Positions 1-8,775 of a stretch of 33,024 nt of DNA are shown here, piece by piece; position 1 is the first letter of the stretch; every line of letters begins with the position of its first letter. The stretch is taken from positions 1-33,024 of the forward strand of contig JACKLG010000005.1 of NCBI GenBank assembly GCA_024236035.1, in the 5' to 3' direction. The notes beneath the pieces are model-generated. The model did no database searches and was not told where the DNA came from. It saw nothing but the letters and a program-made list of their open reading frames with translations. The translations under genes and the position numbers were made by a program. The stretch is from Candidatus Paracaedibacteraceae bacterium. GTDB taxonomy: Bacteria; Pseudomonadota; Alphaproteobacteria; UBA6184.

Positions 1-2301
1 ACTTAGTATAACACGCCCGTTATGAAGGGTTATAATTTTTTTAACTAACGAAAAACCTAACCCGGTAATAATTTGTTCCCCTCGTTTTAATTTCTTAGAA
101 GCTCCATAAGTATCTTCATATGGAATAAATGAGACAAAGTTTTTCACTTCAATGTGAATCTCTTCAACCATATCAGTTATATTTATGCTAACTAACTCTC
201 CCTCTGTAGCATACGCAATTGCATTTCTTAGCAAATTAAAAAATACTTGTTTTAATCGCTTTAAATCTCCTTGCTCTAAAATAATGTCTTCCTTATTTGC
301 CTCCAACGAAATATTTATTTTTTTTTCTAGGCCGCGTTCTGAAAAAGTCGCAGAAATATCGTCAAGCAATTTATTTATATTAATAGGCTCTTTATTTAAA
401 ATAGTATACCCTGATTCAATAGACGCCAGGTCATTTACATCTTCAATGAAGCGGAAAACATGATCAACTTCTTGCCAAATATTCTTTAAACGTTCATGAT
501 ATTTATAATTAATAGCTCCATATTTTTCTTCTAATATATCTGTAAAACTTAATAATATCCTGCGCAGTGGGTATTTAATTCCCTGGTGAATAGTGAAGAC
601 AAAATCTGATTTGACACCATGAGCAACCTCTAAGGCTTCACTACGTTCTAATAAACTTTTTTCAATACGATAACGATCAGACACATCTAAAAATGTTAAT
701 AAATTAGACCCATCGGGAAGTGGTGTATATGAATAATCATATACCACCTCATCATACAATTTAATTCGTCCTTCTTTATTTGTACTTCGATCTATTATTT
801 TTGCCTTAATTCGAGACTTAAATTTATCCCAACTAGAATCATAATGCGCATAATCTATATGTGCCTTAATTTTTTCAATTACAGTTTCTAAATGGGGCGG
901 AGGTATTAACTCATCTTCTGTATAGTGCCACATTTTACAAAAAGCAGAATTATATAATTGAAGCTTATGGTCTGTCCCAAAAACTGCTAGCCCTTCAAAT
1001 AAATTATCTGCTACCTGACGGTGAACTGCTAATAATGTATTATATCTGCGCTCCAAAGTTAACCAATCCGTAATATCATTTAAGGTGATCATCAACCCTC
1101 CATTATGATAAGGAGCTGTTACCATTCTTACAGTTCTGCCGTCTGGATAATAAGAAATATCTTCTATAGGACTTAATAAATTATTGAAGCAAGCCAACCT
1201 TCTATTTTTATACACAAGAAAATCTTCCGTATCAGGAAGTTTTCTTTTTGCTCTTAACTCTTCTAAAACCTCACTAAAAGTGGGTTTTGTTTCCAACCAA
1301 GTTGCATCTAATTCAAACATTTTAATAAAAGGGTTATTAAAAAACTCCACCTGTTGATTGTTATTATAAATAATTACTGGCAAAGAAATAACTTCTAAAA
1401 TTTCATGTGTGGACTTAGTTAAATGGCGAATTTCTTCTTGTAAATTTTCCAACTCACTTAAATTATTCAAATACCCTAAAATAAATTTTTTAGACGTCAA
1501 AGTCTCATTAAATTCAACATAATTTCTTTCATTGTGTAAAACAATATGAGATCTTTGGACTTGGTGTTGCTTAGTTTTTAACACTAATTCTGTTAAGTTT
1601 GGTGTGCGGCATCCTTGTTGCCATGATTTTAGATGTATTTGGTCTTCAATTACTTTTTCTATCGTTGTCTCTAAAGCTTCTGCATATGCTTTATTGCAAA
1701 ATATCAATTTTTTATTTGGGTGCTTATACCATACAGGCCAAGGCAAATTATTCAAAATATCTTTCATAAATTCATTTTCTATGCGCAGATCGTTTATAAT
1801 ATTATTATGAATTTCTGTCTTTGCCTTACGATGAGAAATATCCCGAAACCATAAAATATAAACGAACTCTTGATTAATTCGTTTTTTTACTCCCGAAATA
1901 CTAAACACTTCTCTGTTAATAGAAATACACTCCTGCTCATAAACCTCATGATCACTTACAGCCTTAAAAAAGGCTTTAAGGTTAAAATCTTCAAAAAAAT
2001 ATTTTAAATGCTTAGAAAAAACTGAAGTTGTATAACTTACTCCTAATTTTTCTCTTAAAGAGTTAGAACATAATAATTGATTGGTTGTATCTGTCCAAGA
2101 AGCCCATAAATCCTGTTGATTATTCAATATTAACTTAAGGTGTGTATTGTATTTTAATAATTGTTTTGATATACTTTTGTATCTTACCAGCCAGTAAAAT
2201 ATTATGATACTATACAAAAAAAGACATATAACAAAGAAAAGATATAAGTAAAAGTCAGGTTGGAAGAAAATAAGTTTTATTTTTTCGATAAATTTATACA
2301 T
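1..2301 (-). CDS. DivL-like multi-PAS sensor (pseudo)histidine kinase, 3' end outside window
   Basis: The minus-strand frame is open from ATG at 2301 through base 1, giving 767 codons without a stop, so the C-terminus lies outside the window. One membrane segment is visible at about residues 17-38, followed by several PAS-like regions. One of these carries ERRYNTLLAVHRQVADNLFE, wording typical of the alphaproteobacterial DivL/PAS family that regulates CckA and the cell cycle. The dimerisation helix has KSDFVFTIHQGIKYPL with His572. Here His is followed by Gln instead of the usual Glu or Asp. The N-box (NLLRNAIAYA, about residue 690) and G2-like GLGFSLVKK (about 745) are present. The DxGxG G1 box expected between them is absent, being replaced by VKNFVSFIP. 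The protein may therefore bind ATP poorly and act as a signalling scaffold. A membrane-bound sensor kinase is certain; DivL orthology is inferred from the PAS wording and the H-box. Confidence 0.82.
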   Translation of the reverse strand, partial: MYKFIEKIKLIFFQPDFYLYLFFVICLFLYSIIIFYWLVRYKSISKQLLKYNTHLKLILNNQQDLWASWTDTTNQLLCSNSLREKLGVSYTTSVFSKHLKYFFEDFNLKAFFKAVSDHEVYEQECISINREVFSISGVKKRINQEFVYILWFRDISHRKAKTEIHNNIINDLRIENEFMKDILNNLPWPVWYKHPNKKLIFCNKAYAEALETTIEKVIEDQIHLKSWQQGCRTPNLTELVLKTKQHQVQRSHIVLHNERNYVEFNETLTSKKFILGYLNNLSELENLQEEIRHLTKSTHEILEVISLPVIIYNNNQQVEFFNNPFIKMFELDATWLETKPTFSEVLEELRAKRKLPDTEDFLVYKNRRLACFNNLLSPIEDISYYPDGRTVRMVTAPYHNGGLMITLNDITDWLTLERRYNTLLAVHRQVADNLFEGLAVFGTDHKLQLYNSAFCKMWHYTEDELIPPPHLETVIEKIKAHIDYAHYDSSWDKFKSRIKAKIIDRSTNKEGRIKLYDEVVYDYSYTPLPDGSNLLTFLDVSDRYRIEKSLLERSEALEVAHGVKSDFVFTIHQGIKYPLRRILLSFTDILEEKYGAINYKYHERLKNIWQEVDHVFRFIEDVNDLASIESGYTILNKEPININKLLDDISATFSERGLEKKINISLEANKEDIILEQGDLKRLKQVFFNLLRNAIAYATEGELVSINITDMVEEIHIEVKNFVSFIPYEDTYGASKKLKRGEQIITGLGFSLVKKIITLHNGRVILS

Positions 2302-2347
2302 TTTTTTTATTTATTATTAATATTTAAATTATAAAAAAATTTTTAAC

Positions 2348-3601
2348 ATGATGCAACGTATAGTCTCATATCTTAACAAACCATTTTGCACTGCCATTAT
2401 TTTTATATCTATTATTTTTTCATTTTCTTCTACGCTTAAAGCAAAATCTCAAAAAGCAAAACCTGTTTATGCAGCAATTGCGGTAGATTATGAAAGCGGA
2501 AAAATTTTATACCAACAAAACGCGGATCTTATAACACCACCAGCGTCTCTAACAAAATTAATGACATTGCTTATGCTGTTCGATTCATTAGAACAAGGAA
2601 AAATCCGACTAACTGACATGATACCAGTATCAAGGCACGCTGCATCTCAGCAACCTTGCAAAATAGGTTTAAAACCAGGTTCGTACATATCCGTTCAAAA
2701 CATTATCTTAGCCCTTGTTACTAAATCAGCAAATGATGCAGCCTCCGTAGCTGGAGAATTTTTAGGAGGAACAGAGGCTGCCTTTGCTAACTACATGACT
2801 CGCCGCGCGCAACAGTTTGGTATGTTGAATACAACTTTTAAAAATGCATCGGGATTACCAGCTTCTGGTCAGTTAACCACAGCACGAGATATGGCAATTT
2901 TAGGTTTAGTTACTATAAAGCATTATCAAAAATATTTTCATTTATTCGGCGTAAGAGAATTTTGTTATAATAATATTTGTCACGTAAATCATAATTATAG
3001 ATTACTCTCACAAAAACACATAAAGTTTGATGGAATAAAAACAGGCTATGTGAATGCGTCTGGCTTTAATGTGATAGCCTCCCAAAAAGGTGATAATGGA
3101 AAACGCCTAATCATAGTTGTAATGGGTGGCTGCAGCTCCGCATGGAGAGATAAAAGAGTTGTTGAGATTGCCCAACGCTTAAAAACACTGCCCTCGCGGA
3201 TATATATAGCGCAATCTAAGCAACATCAACCCAAAGCAATACAACAAAAAGTAACAACAATAAGTAAGTCGACCATACAAACAACCCTACCTCCTCCCTC
3301 TTCTCCTCAAGATATAATTGCCCAAAAAATTGAACAATACGTCACTGCCAGCCCAGAAAACTATACTCTATTATTAGGTTACTACGGCAGTAAACTACGT
3401 GCTGAAACAGTTGCAAAACAAGCTGTCGTACAAACACAGTTAGGACAAGATAAACGAATTGAAACCAAAAAAGTCCGTATAGGAGGCAGAAATTTATATC
3501 AATCTAGTATTAATAAATTATCAAGAGAACAGGCAGAACAGGCCTCATCTGTCCTAAGATACTTTAATATAGACTCTTCAATCATACAACAATCTTCTTA
3601 A
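2348..3601 (+). CDS. D-alanyl-D-alanine carboxypeptidase (PBP5/DacF type) with C-terminal SPOR domain
   Basis: A serine peptidase of family S11 that trims the terminal D-Ala of peptidoglycan pentapeptides in the periplasm. All three active-site motifs are present: SLTK (Ser67, Lys70), SAN (127-129) and KTG (231-233). An N-terminal hydrophobic stretch at about residues 14-30 acts as a signal peptide. After the catalytic domain there is a Pro/Gln/Ser-rich linker. The last 80 residues or so have the look of a SPOR peptidoglycan-binding repeat, which would target the enzyme to the division site. This SPOR tail is common in alphaproteobacterial members. Two adjacent ATGs (2348 and 2351) could each be the start. 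The gene is divergent from the DivL-like gene across a 46-bp AT-rich gap, and 19 bp separate it from the following gene, so the two probably share a transcript. Confidence 0.93.
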   Translation: MMQRIVSYLNKPFCTAIIFISIIFSFSSTLKAKSQKAKPVYAAIAVDYESGKILYQQNADLITPPASLTKLMTLLMLFDSLEQGKIRLTDMIPVSRHAASQQPCKIGLKPGSYISVQNIILALVTKSANDAASVAGEFLGGTEAAFANYMTRRAQQFGMLNTTFKNASGLPASGQLTTARDMAILGLVTIKHYQKYFHLFGVREFCYNNICHVNHNYRLLSQKHIKFDGIKTGYVNASGFNVIASQKGDNGKRLIIVVMGGCSSAWRDKRVVEIAQRLKTLPSRIYIAQSKQHQPKAIQQKVTTISKSTIQTTLPPPSSPQDIIAQKIEQYVTASPENYTLLLGYYGSKLRAETVAKQAVVQTQLGQDKRIETKKVRIGGRNLYQSSINKLSREQAEQASSVLRYFNIDSSIIQQSS

Positions 3602-3620
3602 AAACCAAAAGGAGCTAAAA

Positions 3621-4127
3621 ATGCATTTTTTTCTTTGTTTATGTTTTCTTCTGATGCCTTCTATACATGGGGCAATCCAAAAAGATTTAAATTTTACAGC
3701 ATTGAAAAAGGCTCAAAGCTGGTTACTAAACAGCATTGAGACATCTAATGAAATACTCGATTCCTCTGAAAACATTACAGATCTTACAAATACAGACCAT
3801 GTATGGAACGTATATTTAAGTATAATCAAAAGCTCTCTTTCAATAGTAAAAAAGCATCCACAAAAAATCCAAGACCATCTGCATGAATTATTCAATCATA
3901 AGAATAAAGATATTCTACCACTAATTATATTCTACCTCTATGCATCGAAGAAAAAAGGAAAAACATTACAGTATTACGACATCTTTAATATAGAAGTCGC
4001 CCCAGTCAACCAAAACAACCTTTGGATAGTACTTATCCCATTTAACGAAATATCATCTTCTAAAAAGATAAATTTTACTGCTATAATTTTAGATATGCAA
4101 AATAACCAAATCTTCTTTAAGGATTAG
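3621..4127 (+). CDS. Hypothetical exported protein, 168 aa
   Basis: I do not recognise the family. The start is supported by AAAAGGAGC about 5 nt before the ATG. Residues 1-17 (MHFFLCLCFLLMPSIHG) form a short hydrophobic signal peptide, probably cleaved near HGA. The mature part is Lys/Asn/Ile-rich with a predicted mix of helices (about 25-110) and a C-terminal beta-rich part (about 120-168). No catalytic or metal-binding motif is evident and the mature protein has no cysteine. It follows the carboxypeptidase by 19 bp and is probably cotranscribed with it, so a periplasmic or envelope role is a reasonable guess. Its 3' end overlaps the converging rhodanese gene by 11 bp, and no terminator hairpin is visible there. 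Confidence 0.6.
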   Translation: MHFFLCLCFLLMPSIHGAIQKDLNFTALKKAQSWLLNSIETSNEILDSSENITDLTNTDHVWNVYLSIIKSSLSIVKKHPQKIQDHLHELFNHKNKDILPLIIFYLYASKKKGKTLQYYDIFNIEVAPVNQNNLWIVLIPFNEISSSKKINFTAIILDMQNNQIFFKD

Positions 4128-4461
4128 TTTTTTGAAGCGGATATCCAGCATCTCTCCAAGCTTTAGTTCCCCCTTGTATAAAACATGTGTTAGGAACTCC
4201 ATATTCAAAAAGTTTATGACACGCCATAAATGACCGGCGGTCTGACAAACAGATTATATATATATTCTCTTCCCCTTCTGTAAGCTCTCTAATTTCTTTG
4301 ATAGCTAACTCAGGTACATTTAAAATAATATCCAACGAAATATTTTTTGTTTGTGGTACGTGACCCATGTTATATTCTTTTTCGGATCTAACATCTATAA
4401 TGACTAAACTAGGATTTTCTTTTAATTTCTGATTTAACTTATTAACATCTATATATTTCAT
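4117..4461 (-). CDS. Single-domain rhodanese-like sulfurtransferase
   Basis: A 114-residue single rhodanese domain covering the whole protein. Features seen are IIDVRSEKEYNMGHVP (about 21-36), the typical CH2A-like motif, and the active-site loop CLSDRRS with catalytic Cys71. The ending IQGGTKAWRDAGYPL is the usual CH2B-type motif of single-domain rhodaneses. Such proteins move sulfane sulfur through a cysteine persulfide; the acceptor cannot be told from sequence. The length is normal for the family, and no signal peptide is present, so it should be cytoplasmic. Its ATG overlaps the stop of the upstream CCA-enzyme gene as ATGA, so translation is probably coupled. It is the last gene of the operon. 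Confidence 0.92.
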   Translation of the reverse strand: MKYIDVNKLNQKLKENPSLVIIDVRSEKEYNMGHVPQTKNISLDIILNVPELAIKEIRELTEGEENIYIICLSDRRSFMACHKLFEYGVPNTCFIQGGTKAWRDAGYPLQKTNP

Positions 4462-5690
4462 ATTTTATCCAAAGGTTCTCCAAGGTATAATTGCTTAATG
4501 CGCTGTAAACAGTCTTCAAAATCAGGTGTAAAATTAGACTCAACCCACCATTTTTCAGTTTCCCTTAATATATCTCCCATAGCTGGCCCTGGAGTAAAAC
4601 CAAGTTCTTGTAAATTTGCACCAGAAACAGGAAAGCGCGGCATTAACACAGCATCAATCGCTTCAATTGCTTCATTGCATTTTTTAAGTGCTTCTTCAGA
4701 AAACGGTTTGTTTGTAATGGTATCTCGAATATATGCATCTTTATAATTTTGCTTACCGAACCAATAAAGGGCCTGCAAATCCAGAGAAGAAGAAAATTTT
4801 ATTTTAAAAACATCTTCCAATCTTTTCTGCAACTTTAGTGGTATACAATTATTACTATCTATCGAAAATTGGTTAACGCTCCCTAACAATCCATAAAATA
4901 TATTGTTGAATCTGTTTTTTACCCAGGGTAAAGAACGTTCTAATTTATTTAAAGACCAATTAATACGACATACTTCAGACATTATTTTTGAAGAAATTAA
5001 GCTTTCTATTGCATTTAAAGGATAATCAGACTTAAAAATCTTTTTTAATTCACCCCATTTTCGTTCTAAAGAAATACTTTTCAGCTTTTTGCTAAACTTA
5101 ATACAAAGTTTATATGTTTCTTCCTCATATTTTGCACTTGGAAATAAAGCCATAAACCTAAAAAAGCGAATGATCCGCAAAAAATCTTCTTTTATACGAC
5201 TTTCAGGATCGCCAACAAATCTTAAATATCTATTATTTAAATCTTCTATACCCATTCCAGTCGGATCATAATATTTCCCATCCCAATCTGCGTATAATGC
5301 GTTAATTGTTAGATCCCTTCGCTGTGCATCTTCTGACCAGTCTTTTGTGTACTGAACTACAGCTTTTCTGCCATCAGAAGTTATATCTTTCCGCAAGGAG
5401 GTAATTTCATAAGGTTCACCTTCAATAATACACGTAACGGTTCCAAATGACACTCCGGTAGGAATCACTTGAAGTCCTGTTTCGAAACAAATAGCAATCA
5501 TCTGATCAGGTGTGGCATCTACTGCAAAATCAAAATCACCAGAAGGGACAAGCCGACTTAACAAGGCATCACGAACTACTCCGCCTACTAAACGAGCAGT
5601 AATTCCCTTCTTAGCCAAATTCTTGATAAATTCACCTAAGGCTTTATGAGACTCCCACGGCACATTTGAAAGCGACCCAACAGCTATCAT
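4458..5690 (-). CDS. cca: CCA-adding tRNA nucleotidyltransferase / poly(A) polymerase family protein
   Basis: A class II nucleotidyltransferase that adds or repairs the 3' CCA of tRNAs. The N-terminal catalytic head shows LVGGVVRDALL (about residues 36-46) and the metal-binding DFDFAVDATPDQM (about 53-65). These are followed by GTVTCIIEGEPYEITSLRKD and the RRDLTINALYAD motif that defines the family, then RFVGDPESRIKEDFLRIIRFFRF of the RNA-binding head. The 410-residue length fits the alphaproteobacterial form lacking an HD phosphohydrolase domain. The 5' end overlaps the bcp stop codon (ATGA at 5687-5690) and no good Shine-Dalgarno site is visible, so translational coupling is likely. The C-terminal region from about residue 230 to 330 is diverged, which is usual in AT-rich genomes. 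Confidence 0.93.
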   Translation of the reverse strand: MIAVGSLSNVPWESHKALGEFIKNLAKKGITARLVGGVVRDALLSRLVPSGDFDFAVDATPDQMIAICFETGLQVIPTGVSFGTVTCIIEGEPYEITSLRKDITSDGRKAVVQYTKDWSEDAQRRDLTINALYADWDGKYYDPTGMGIEDLNNRYLRFVGDPESRIKEDFLRIIRFFRFMALFPSAKYEEETYKLCIKFSKKLKSISLERKWGELKKIFKSDYPLNAIESLISSKIMSEVCRINWSLNKLERSLPWVKNRFNNIFYGLLGSVNQFSIDSNNCIPLKLQKRLEDVFKIKFSSSLDLQALYWFGKQNYKDAYIRDTITNKPFSEEALKKCNEAIEAIDAVLMPRFPVSGANLQELGFTPGPAMGDILRETEKWWVESNFTPDFEDCLQRIKQLYLGEPLDKI

Positions 5691-6145
5691 GTATTTAGAA
5701 TATCCAAAATTTCTTTAATATGATTAGAAACTTTTACTTTTTCCCATACTTTAATTATAATTCCGGACTCATCAATCAAAAAAGTACTCCGCAAAACACC
5801 AAAGTATTTTTTTCCAAACATAGATTTTTCTGCCCAAGTTCCATATAACTTACAAATAGATCCTTCCACATCTGAACCTAAGGAAAAATTTAATTCGTAT
5901 TTATTTTTAAATTTAATATGGCTTTCTATTGAATCGCGCGATATGCCTATAACTTGGCAATTCAATTGGTTAAATAGATTTATATTTTCTCTAAAATCGC
6001 AAGCTTCCGTTGTGCAACCAGGTGTGTCATCCTTAGGGTAAAAATATAAAACTACCTTTTTGCCTCGATAATCTGAAAGTTTAAATACTGAACCTTCACT
6101 CGTTTGCACCTCAAAGTTCGGGGCTAAATCTCCTGCTTTTAACAT
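5687..6145 (-). CDS. bcp: Thioredoxin-dependent thiol peroxidase (BCP/PrxQ peroxiredoxin)
   Basis: An atypical 2-Cys peroxiredoxin that reduces hydrogen peroxide and organic peroxides using thioredoxin. The motif YPKDDTPGCTTEACDFRE carries the peroxidatic Cys44 and, five residues later, the resolving Cys49, which is diagnostic of the BCP/PrxQ group. The length (152 aa) is typical. Further support is GSVFKLSDYRGKKVVLYF at the N-terminus and the RSTFLIDESG motif near the C-terminus. The start has AAAGGAG about 6-7 nt upstream of ATG. It lies 23 bp after tyrS and overlaps the CCA gene by 4 nt. The thioredoxin reductase needed to recycle its reductant is encoded at 9506-10447. Confidence 0.96.
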   Translation of the reverse strand: MLKAGDLAPNFEVQTSEGSVFKLSDYRGKKVVLYFYPKDDTPGCTTEACDFRENINLFNQLNCQVIGISRDSIESHIKFKNKYELNFSLGSDVEGSICKLYGTWAEKSMFGKKYFGVLRSTFLIDESGIIIKVWEKVKVSNHIKEILDILNT

Positions 6146-6168
6146 CTTAAAACTCCTTTAAATTTTAT

Positions 6169-7455
6169 TTAAACAACAAGACGAATTAAAGCATGACGTT
6201 TTTTTCCTGCTGATACTTTTATAACTCGATCTTCAGGAATTGTAATCATCAAATTTTCATCTCCTACCATGATATCTTGTATTTTTATCCCCTTCCCTCT
6301 AATTAACCGCCTAGCTTCTCCATTTGTCTCCGCTAATCCTGCTTTTACCACACATACAAAAGCTTGTAGCTCATCTATATCATTTAATGACATATCTATA
6401 ACCGGCAAAGAAGTATCTAAAATAGGGTTAGACAAACCATCATATCCTTTAATAGAATAAGCTTGAACCGTTTGTTCAAATAACTTTGAAGATGTTTCAT
6501 GAATAGATGCTAGTGAATGATCTCCACGAACTATTTTAGTTACTTCATCAGCTAAAAGCTTTTTAACCTCATTTAAGTCTTGTCCAGTTAAATTGGACAA
6601 TGTATCAATTTCACTTAACGGCAAATCCGTAAACATCTTTAAAAAACGTATGACGTCCTCATCATGAGTATTACGCCAAAACTGCCAAAAATCATAGTCA
6701 GACATAAGCTCTGGATTTAACCACACCGCTCCATTCTCTGTCTTACCCATTTTTGCGCCAGAAGCTGTTGTCAATAATGGCGTAGTTAAACCATATGCTG
6801 TTTTTTGCGAAGTTCTTCGAATAAACTCCACACCATTTAATATATTGGCCCATTGATCAGAACCACCAATTTGCAAAGTACAACTAAAATTCTTATTTAA
6901 GTGATAATAATCATATGCCTGAAATAACATATAATTAAACTCCAAAAAACTTAATGGCTGATTGTTTTCCAGACGTGTTTTGATTGTATCAAAGGTTAAC
7001 AATCGATTTACTGTAATATGAACCCCGAAATCTCGCAAAAAGTCTAAGTATGCAAGTTTAGTTAACCATTCTGCATTATCAAGCATAATTGCTTTGTTGC
7101 CACCGGGCCCAAATTCTAAAAACTGTTGAAATACGTTTTGAATAGAAGCTATATTTTCTTTAATTTGTTCATCTGACAACATCTTTCGCATTTCGTTTTT
7201 AAAAGAAGGATCCCCAATACGGGCTGTTGCTCCCCCCATAATTACAATGGGTTTATGGCCTTTGCGCTGAAGTAACCGTAATAACATTATAGGGACAAGA
7301 TGCCCTACGTGTAAACTTGTAGCAGTAGGATCAAAACCTGCATATGCAACGATACGCCCTGACCTCATAGCTTCATCAAGACCCTCTATATCTGTAGATT
7401 GATGAATAAAACCTCTTGCTTGAGCTTCAACTAAAAAATCAGAAATAATACTCAC
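6169..7455 (-). CDS. tyrS: Tyrosyl-tRNA synthetase
   Basis: A class I aminoacyl-tRNA synthetase charging tRNA-Tyr. The Rossmann fold carries the HIGH-type motif HVGH (residues 49-52) inside TATSLHVGHLVPIMLLR, and the KMSKS-type loop reads KMGKT (235-239). QIGGSDQWANILNG is the tyrosine-binding core of the bacterial TyrRS. The last 65 residues or so form an S4 RNA-binding domain (RRLIRGKGIKI). The full length of 428 aa is normal. Translation begins at GTG, not ATG: AGAGG lies about 6-7 nt before the GTG at 7455, and the GTGA overlaps the stop codon of the upstream hydrolase gene. It heads the housekeeping part of this operon. Confidence 0.97.
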   Translation of the reverse strand: MSIISDFLVEAQARGFIHQSTDIEGLDEAMRSGRIVAYAGFDPTATSLHVGHLVPIMLLRLLQRKGHKPIVIMGGATARIGDPSFKNEMRKMLSDEQIKENIASIQNVFQQFLEFGPGGNKAIMLDNAEWLTKLAYLDFLRDFGVHITVNRLLTFDTIKTRLENNQPLSFLEFNYMLFQAYDYYHLNKNFSCTLQIGGSDQWANILNGVEFIRRTSQKTAYGLTTPLLTTASGAKMGKTENGAVWLNPELMSDYDFWQFWRNTHDEDVIRFLKMFTDLPLSEIDTLSNLTGQDLNEVKKLLADEVTKIVRGDHSLASIHETSSKLFEQTVQAYSIKGYDGLSNPILDTSLPVIDMSLNDIDELQAFVCVVKAGLAETNGEARRLIRGKGIKIQDIMVGDENLMITIPEDRVIKVSAGKKRHALIRLVV

Positions 7456-8096
7456 AATAATCCTCTTATATTTTGAATGTAATTAGATGTTATGTTAGTT
7501 AATTCATTTAACTTACCTGAAAAAAAATGGTCTGCACCTTCTACCATATAACAATCAACATTAGCTGAAGACATACGAGTAATTTTTTCAGCCAATTCTT
7601 TTGCTGCTACAGGTTCCACAATTGTATCAATTGTACCCTGTATAAATGCACCATTTCTATCAAATGGCAATAAAAAACTAAAGTCATATACGTTTGCTGG
7701 AGGTCCAGCACAAATAAAGTGTTTAATTTTAGGATTTTTCTTCATCATTTGAAGCGCAACCCATGAGCCAAAGGAAAATCCAGCCACCCATATTTCTGAT
7801 GCTTTTGGAAAAGTTTCTTCCATCCAGTTTAAGACGTTCATCGCATCACGCAGTTCACCTTCCCCAAAATCAAAATGTCCAGTAGATTTCCCTACCCCTC
7901 TAAAATTAAAACGCGTCACATGGAATCCACAATCAAGAAATGTCTGATATAAAGTATAGACAACCTTATTGTTCATTGTTCCCCCATGCTCTGGATGAGG
8001 ATGTAATATTACAACCATAGGGGCAGTTTCTTCTCTAGCAGCTTGAAAACGTATCTCTATTGTACCTTCAGGGGCTGACATCAATAATTCAGGCAT
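7452..8096 (-). CDS. Alpha/beta hydrolase, COG2945-type
   Basis: A small serine hydrolase of the alpha/beta fold. It shows VVILHPHPEHGGTMNNKVVY near the N-terminus (oxyanion region), then FNFRGVGKSTG, then the nucleophile elbow GFSFGSW. A late acidic residue and EGADHFFSGK complete a Ser-Asp-His triad. This wording matches a widespread proteobacterial group of short hydrolases with unknown substrate. An ATG at 8120 in the same frame would add 8 residues but has no ribosome binding site. The ATG at 8096 has AAGGA 11 nt upstream and gives a product starting MPELLMSAPEG, so I prefer it. It is the first gene of the five-gene operon and overlaps tyrS by 4 nt. Confidence 0.88.
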   Translation of the reverse strand: MPELLMSAPEGTIEIRFQAAREETAPMVVILHPHPEHGGTMNNKVVYTLYQTFLDCGFHVTRFNFRGVGKSTGHFDFGEGELRDAMNVLNWMEETFPKASEIWVAGFSFGSWVALQMMKKNPKIKHFICAGPPANVYDFSFLLPFDRNGAFIQGTIDTIVEPVAAKELAEKITRMSSANVDCYMVEGADHFFSGKLNELTNITSNYIQNIRGLL

Positions 8097-8198
8097 AACT
8101 GTATAAATCCTTAATAACATGGGTATTTTAAAAATTTAACCTGATCTTAACGAGAACCAGTATAATAATCAAATATTGAATAAGATAAGAATATAAAA
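8097..8198. promoter_or_regulatory. Divergent promoter region between hydrolase-tyrS operon and LOG-nth genes
   Basis: This short region separates two operons that start in opposite directions. On the plus strand a perfect TATAAT lies at 8161-8166, 33 nt before the LOG-family start, but with only a poor -35 upstream. On the minus strand TTGATT followed after 17 nt by TAAGAT (4/6 matches each) could drive the hydrolase operon, and the two would overlap. This is pattern matching only; no transcription start is known. Confidence 0.35.
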
Positions 8199-8747
8199 AT
8201 GAAATCAATTTGTGTATATACCGGTGCTAGTTTAAATATTCCTGACGAATACCATAATGAGGCAAAGGAAGTGGGCCGAATTATTTCCGCCACAGGATAT
8301 AAGTTGGTTTATGGCGGTGGAAATACTGGTTTAATGGGGACTGTATCTACCTCTGTAATGGAAAATGGTGGTCAAGTATTAGGTATTACAACAAAACAGT
8401 TAGCTGAAATTGAAAAAGTTAATACCGCTATTTCTGAAATCCGCGTAGTAGAAAATATGCATATTCGCAAACATACAATGTTTGAAAACAGTGATACATT
8501 TTTAATTCTGCCAGGTGGATTTGGAACCCTGGATGAATTCTTTGAAATTGTTACGTGGCGCCAACTGCAAATTCATTTACATCCTATTTTAGTTTATAAC
8601 TATAAAGGATACTGGGAGCCCTTAAAATCATTATTTGAATCTATGAAAAAAGCAGGGTTTATTAAACAGCATCACATTGATATGGTCACATTTATAAACA
8701 ATAGCAACGAATTGTTAACTTTACTTCAAAATTTGAAAGTGGCATAA
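8199..8747 (+). CDS. LOG family protein (TIGR00730; nucleoside 5'-monophosphate phosphoribohydrolase-like)
   Basis: A 182-residue Rossmann-like protein of the LOG/lysine-decarboxylase-like family. The two hallmark motifs are present: YGGGNTGLMG (about residues 39-48) and PGGFGTLDEFFE (about 105-116), which bind the nucleotide phosphate and carry the catalytic Glu and Arg region. Characterised members hydrolyse cytokinin riboside 5'-monophosphate or AMP/GMP to the base and ribose 5-phosphate. Annotations as lysine decarboxylase are historical. In a bacterium with no plant host the physiological role is unclear, and nucleotide salvage is plausible. It is first in a plus-strand run and followed 28 bp later by nth. 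Confidence 0.94.
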   Translation: MKSICVYTGASLNIPDEYHNEAKEVGRIISATGYKLVYGGGNTGLMGTVSTSVMENGGQVLGITTKQLAEIEKVNTAISEIRVVENMHIRKHTMFENSDTFLILPGGFGTLDEFFEIVTWRQLQIHLHPILVYNYKGYWEPLKSLFESMKKAGFIKQHHIDMVTFINNSNELLTLLQNLKVA

Positions 8748-8775
8748 TTTGGACATTAACTAATTAAAGTCCTTT

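Noticed and set aside
185..463. 92-codon plus-strand open frame
   Set aside because: It lies antisense to the HATPase-like region of the partial DivL-like gene, whose minus-strand frame is open and conserved.
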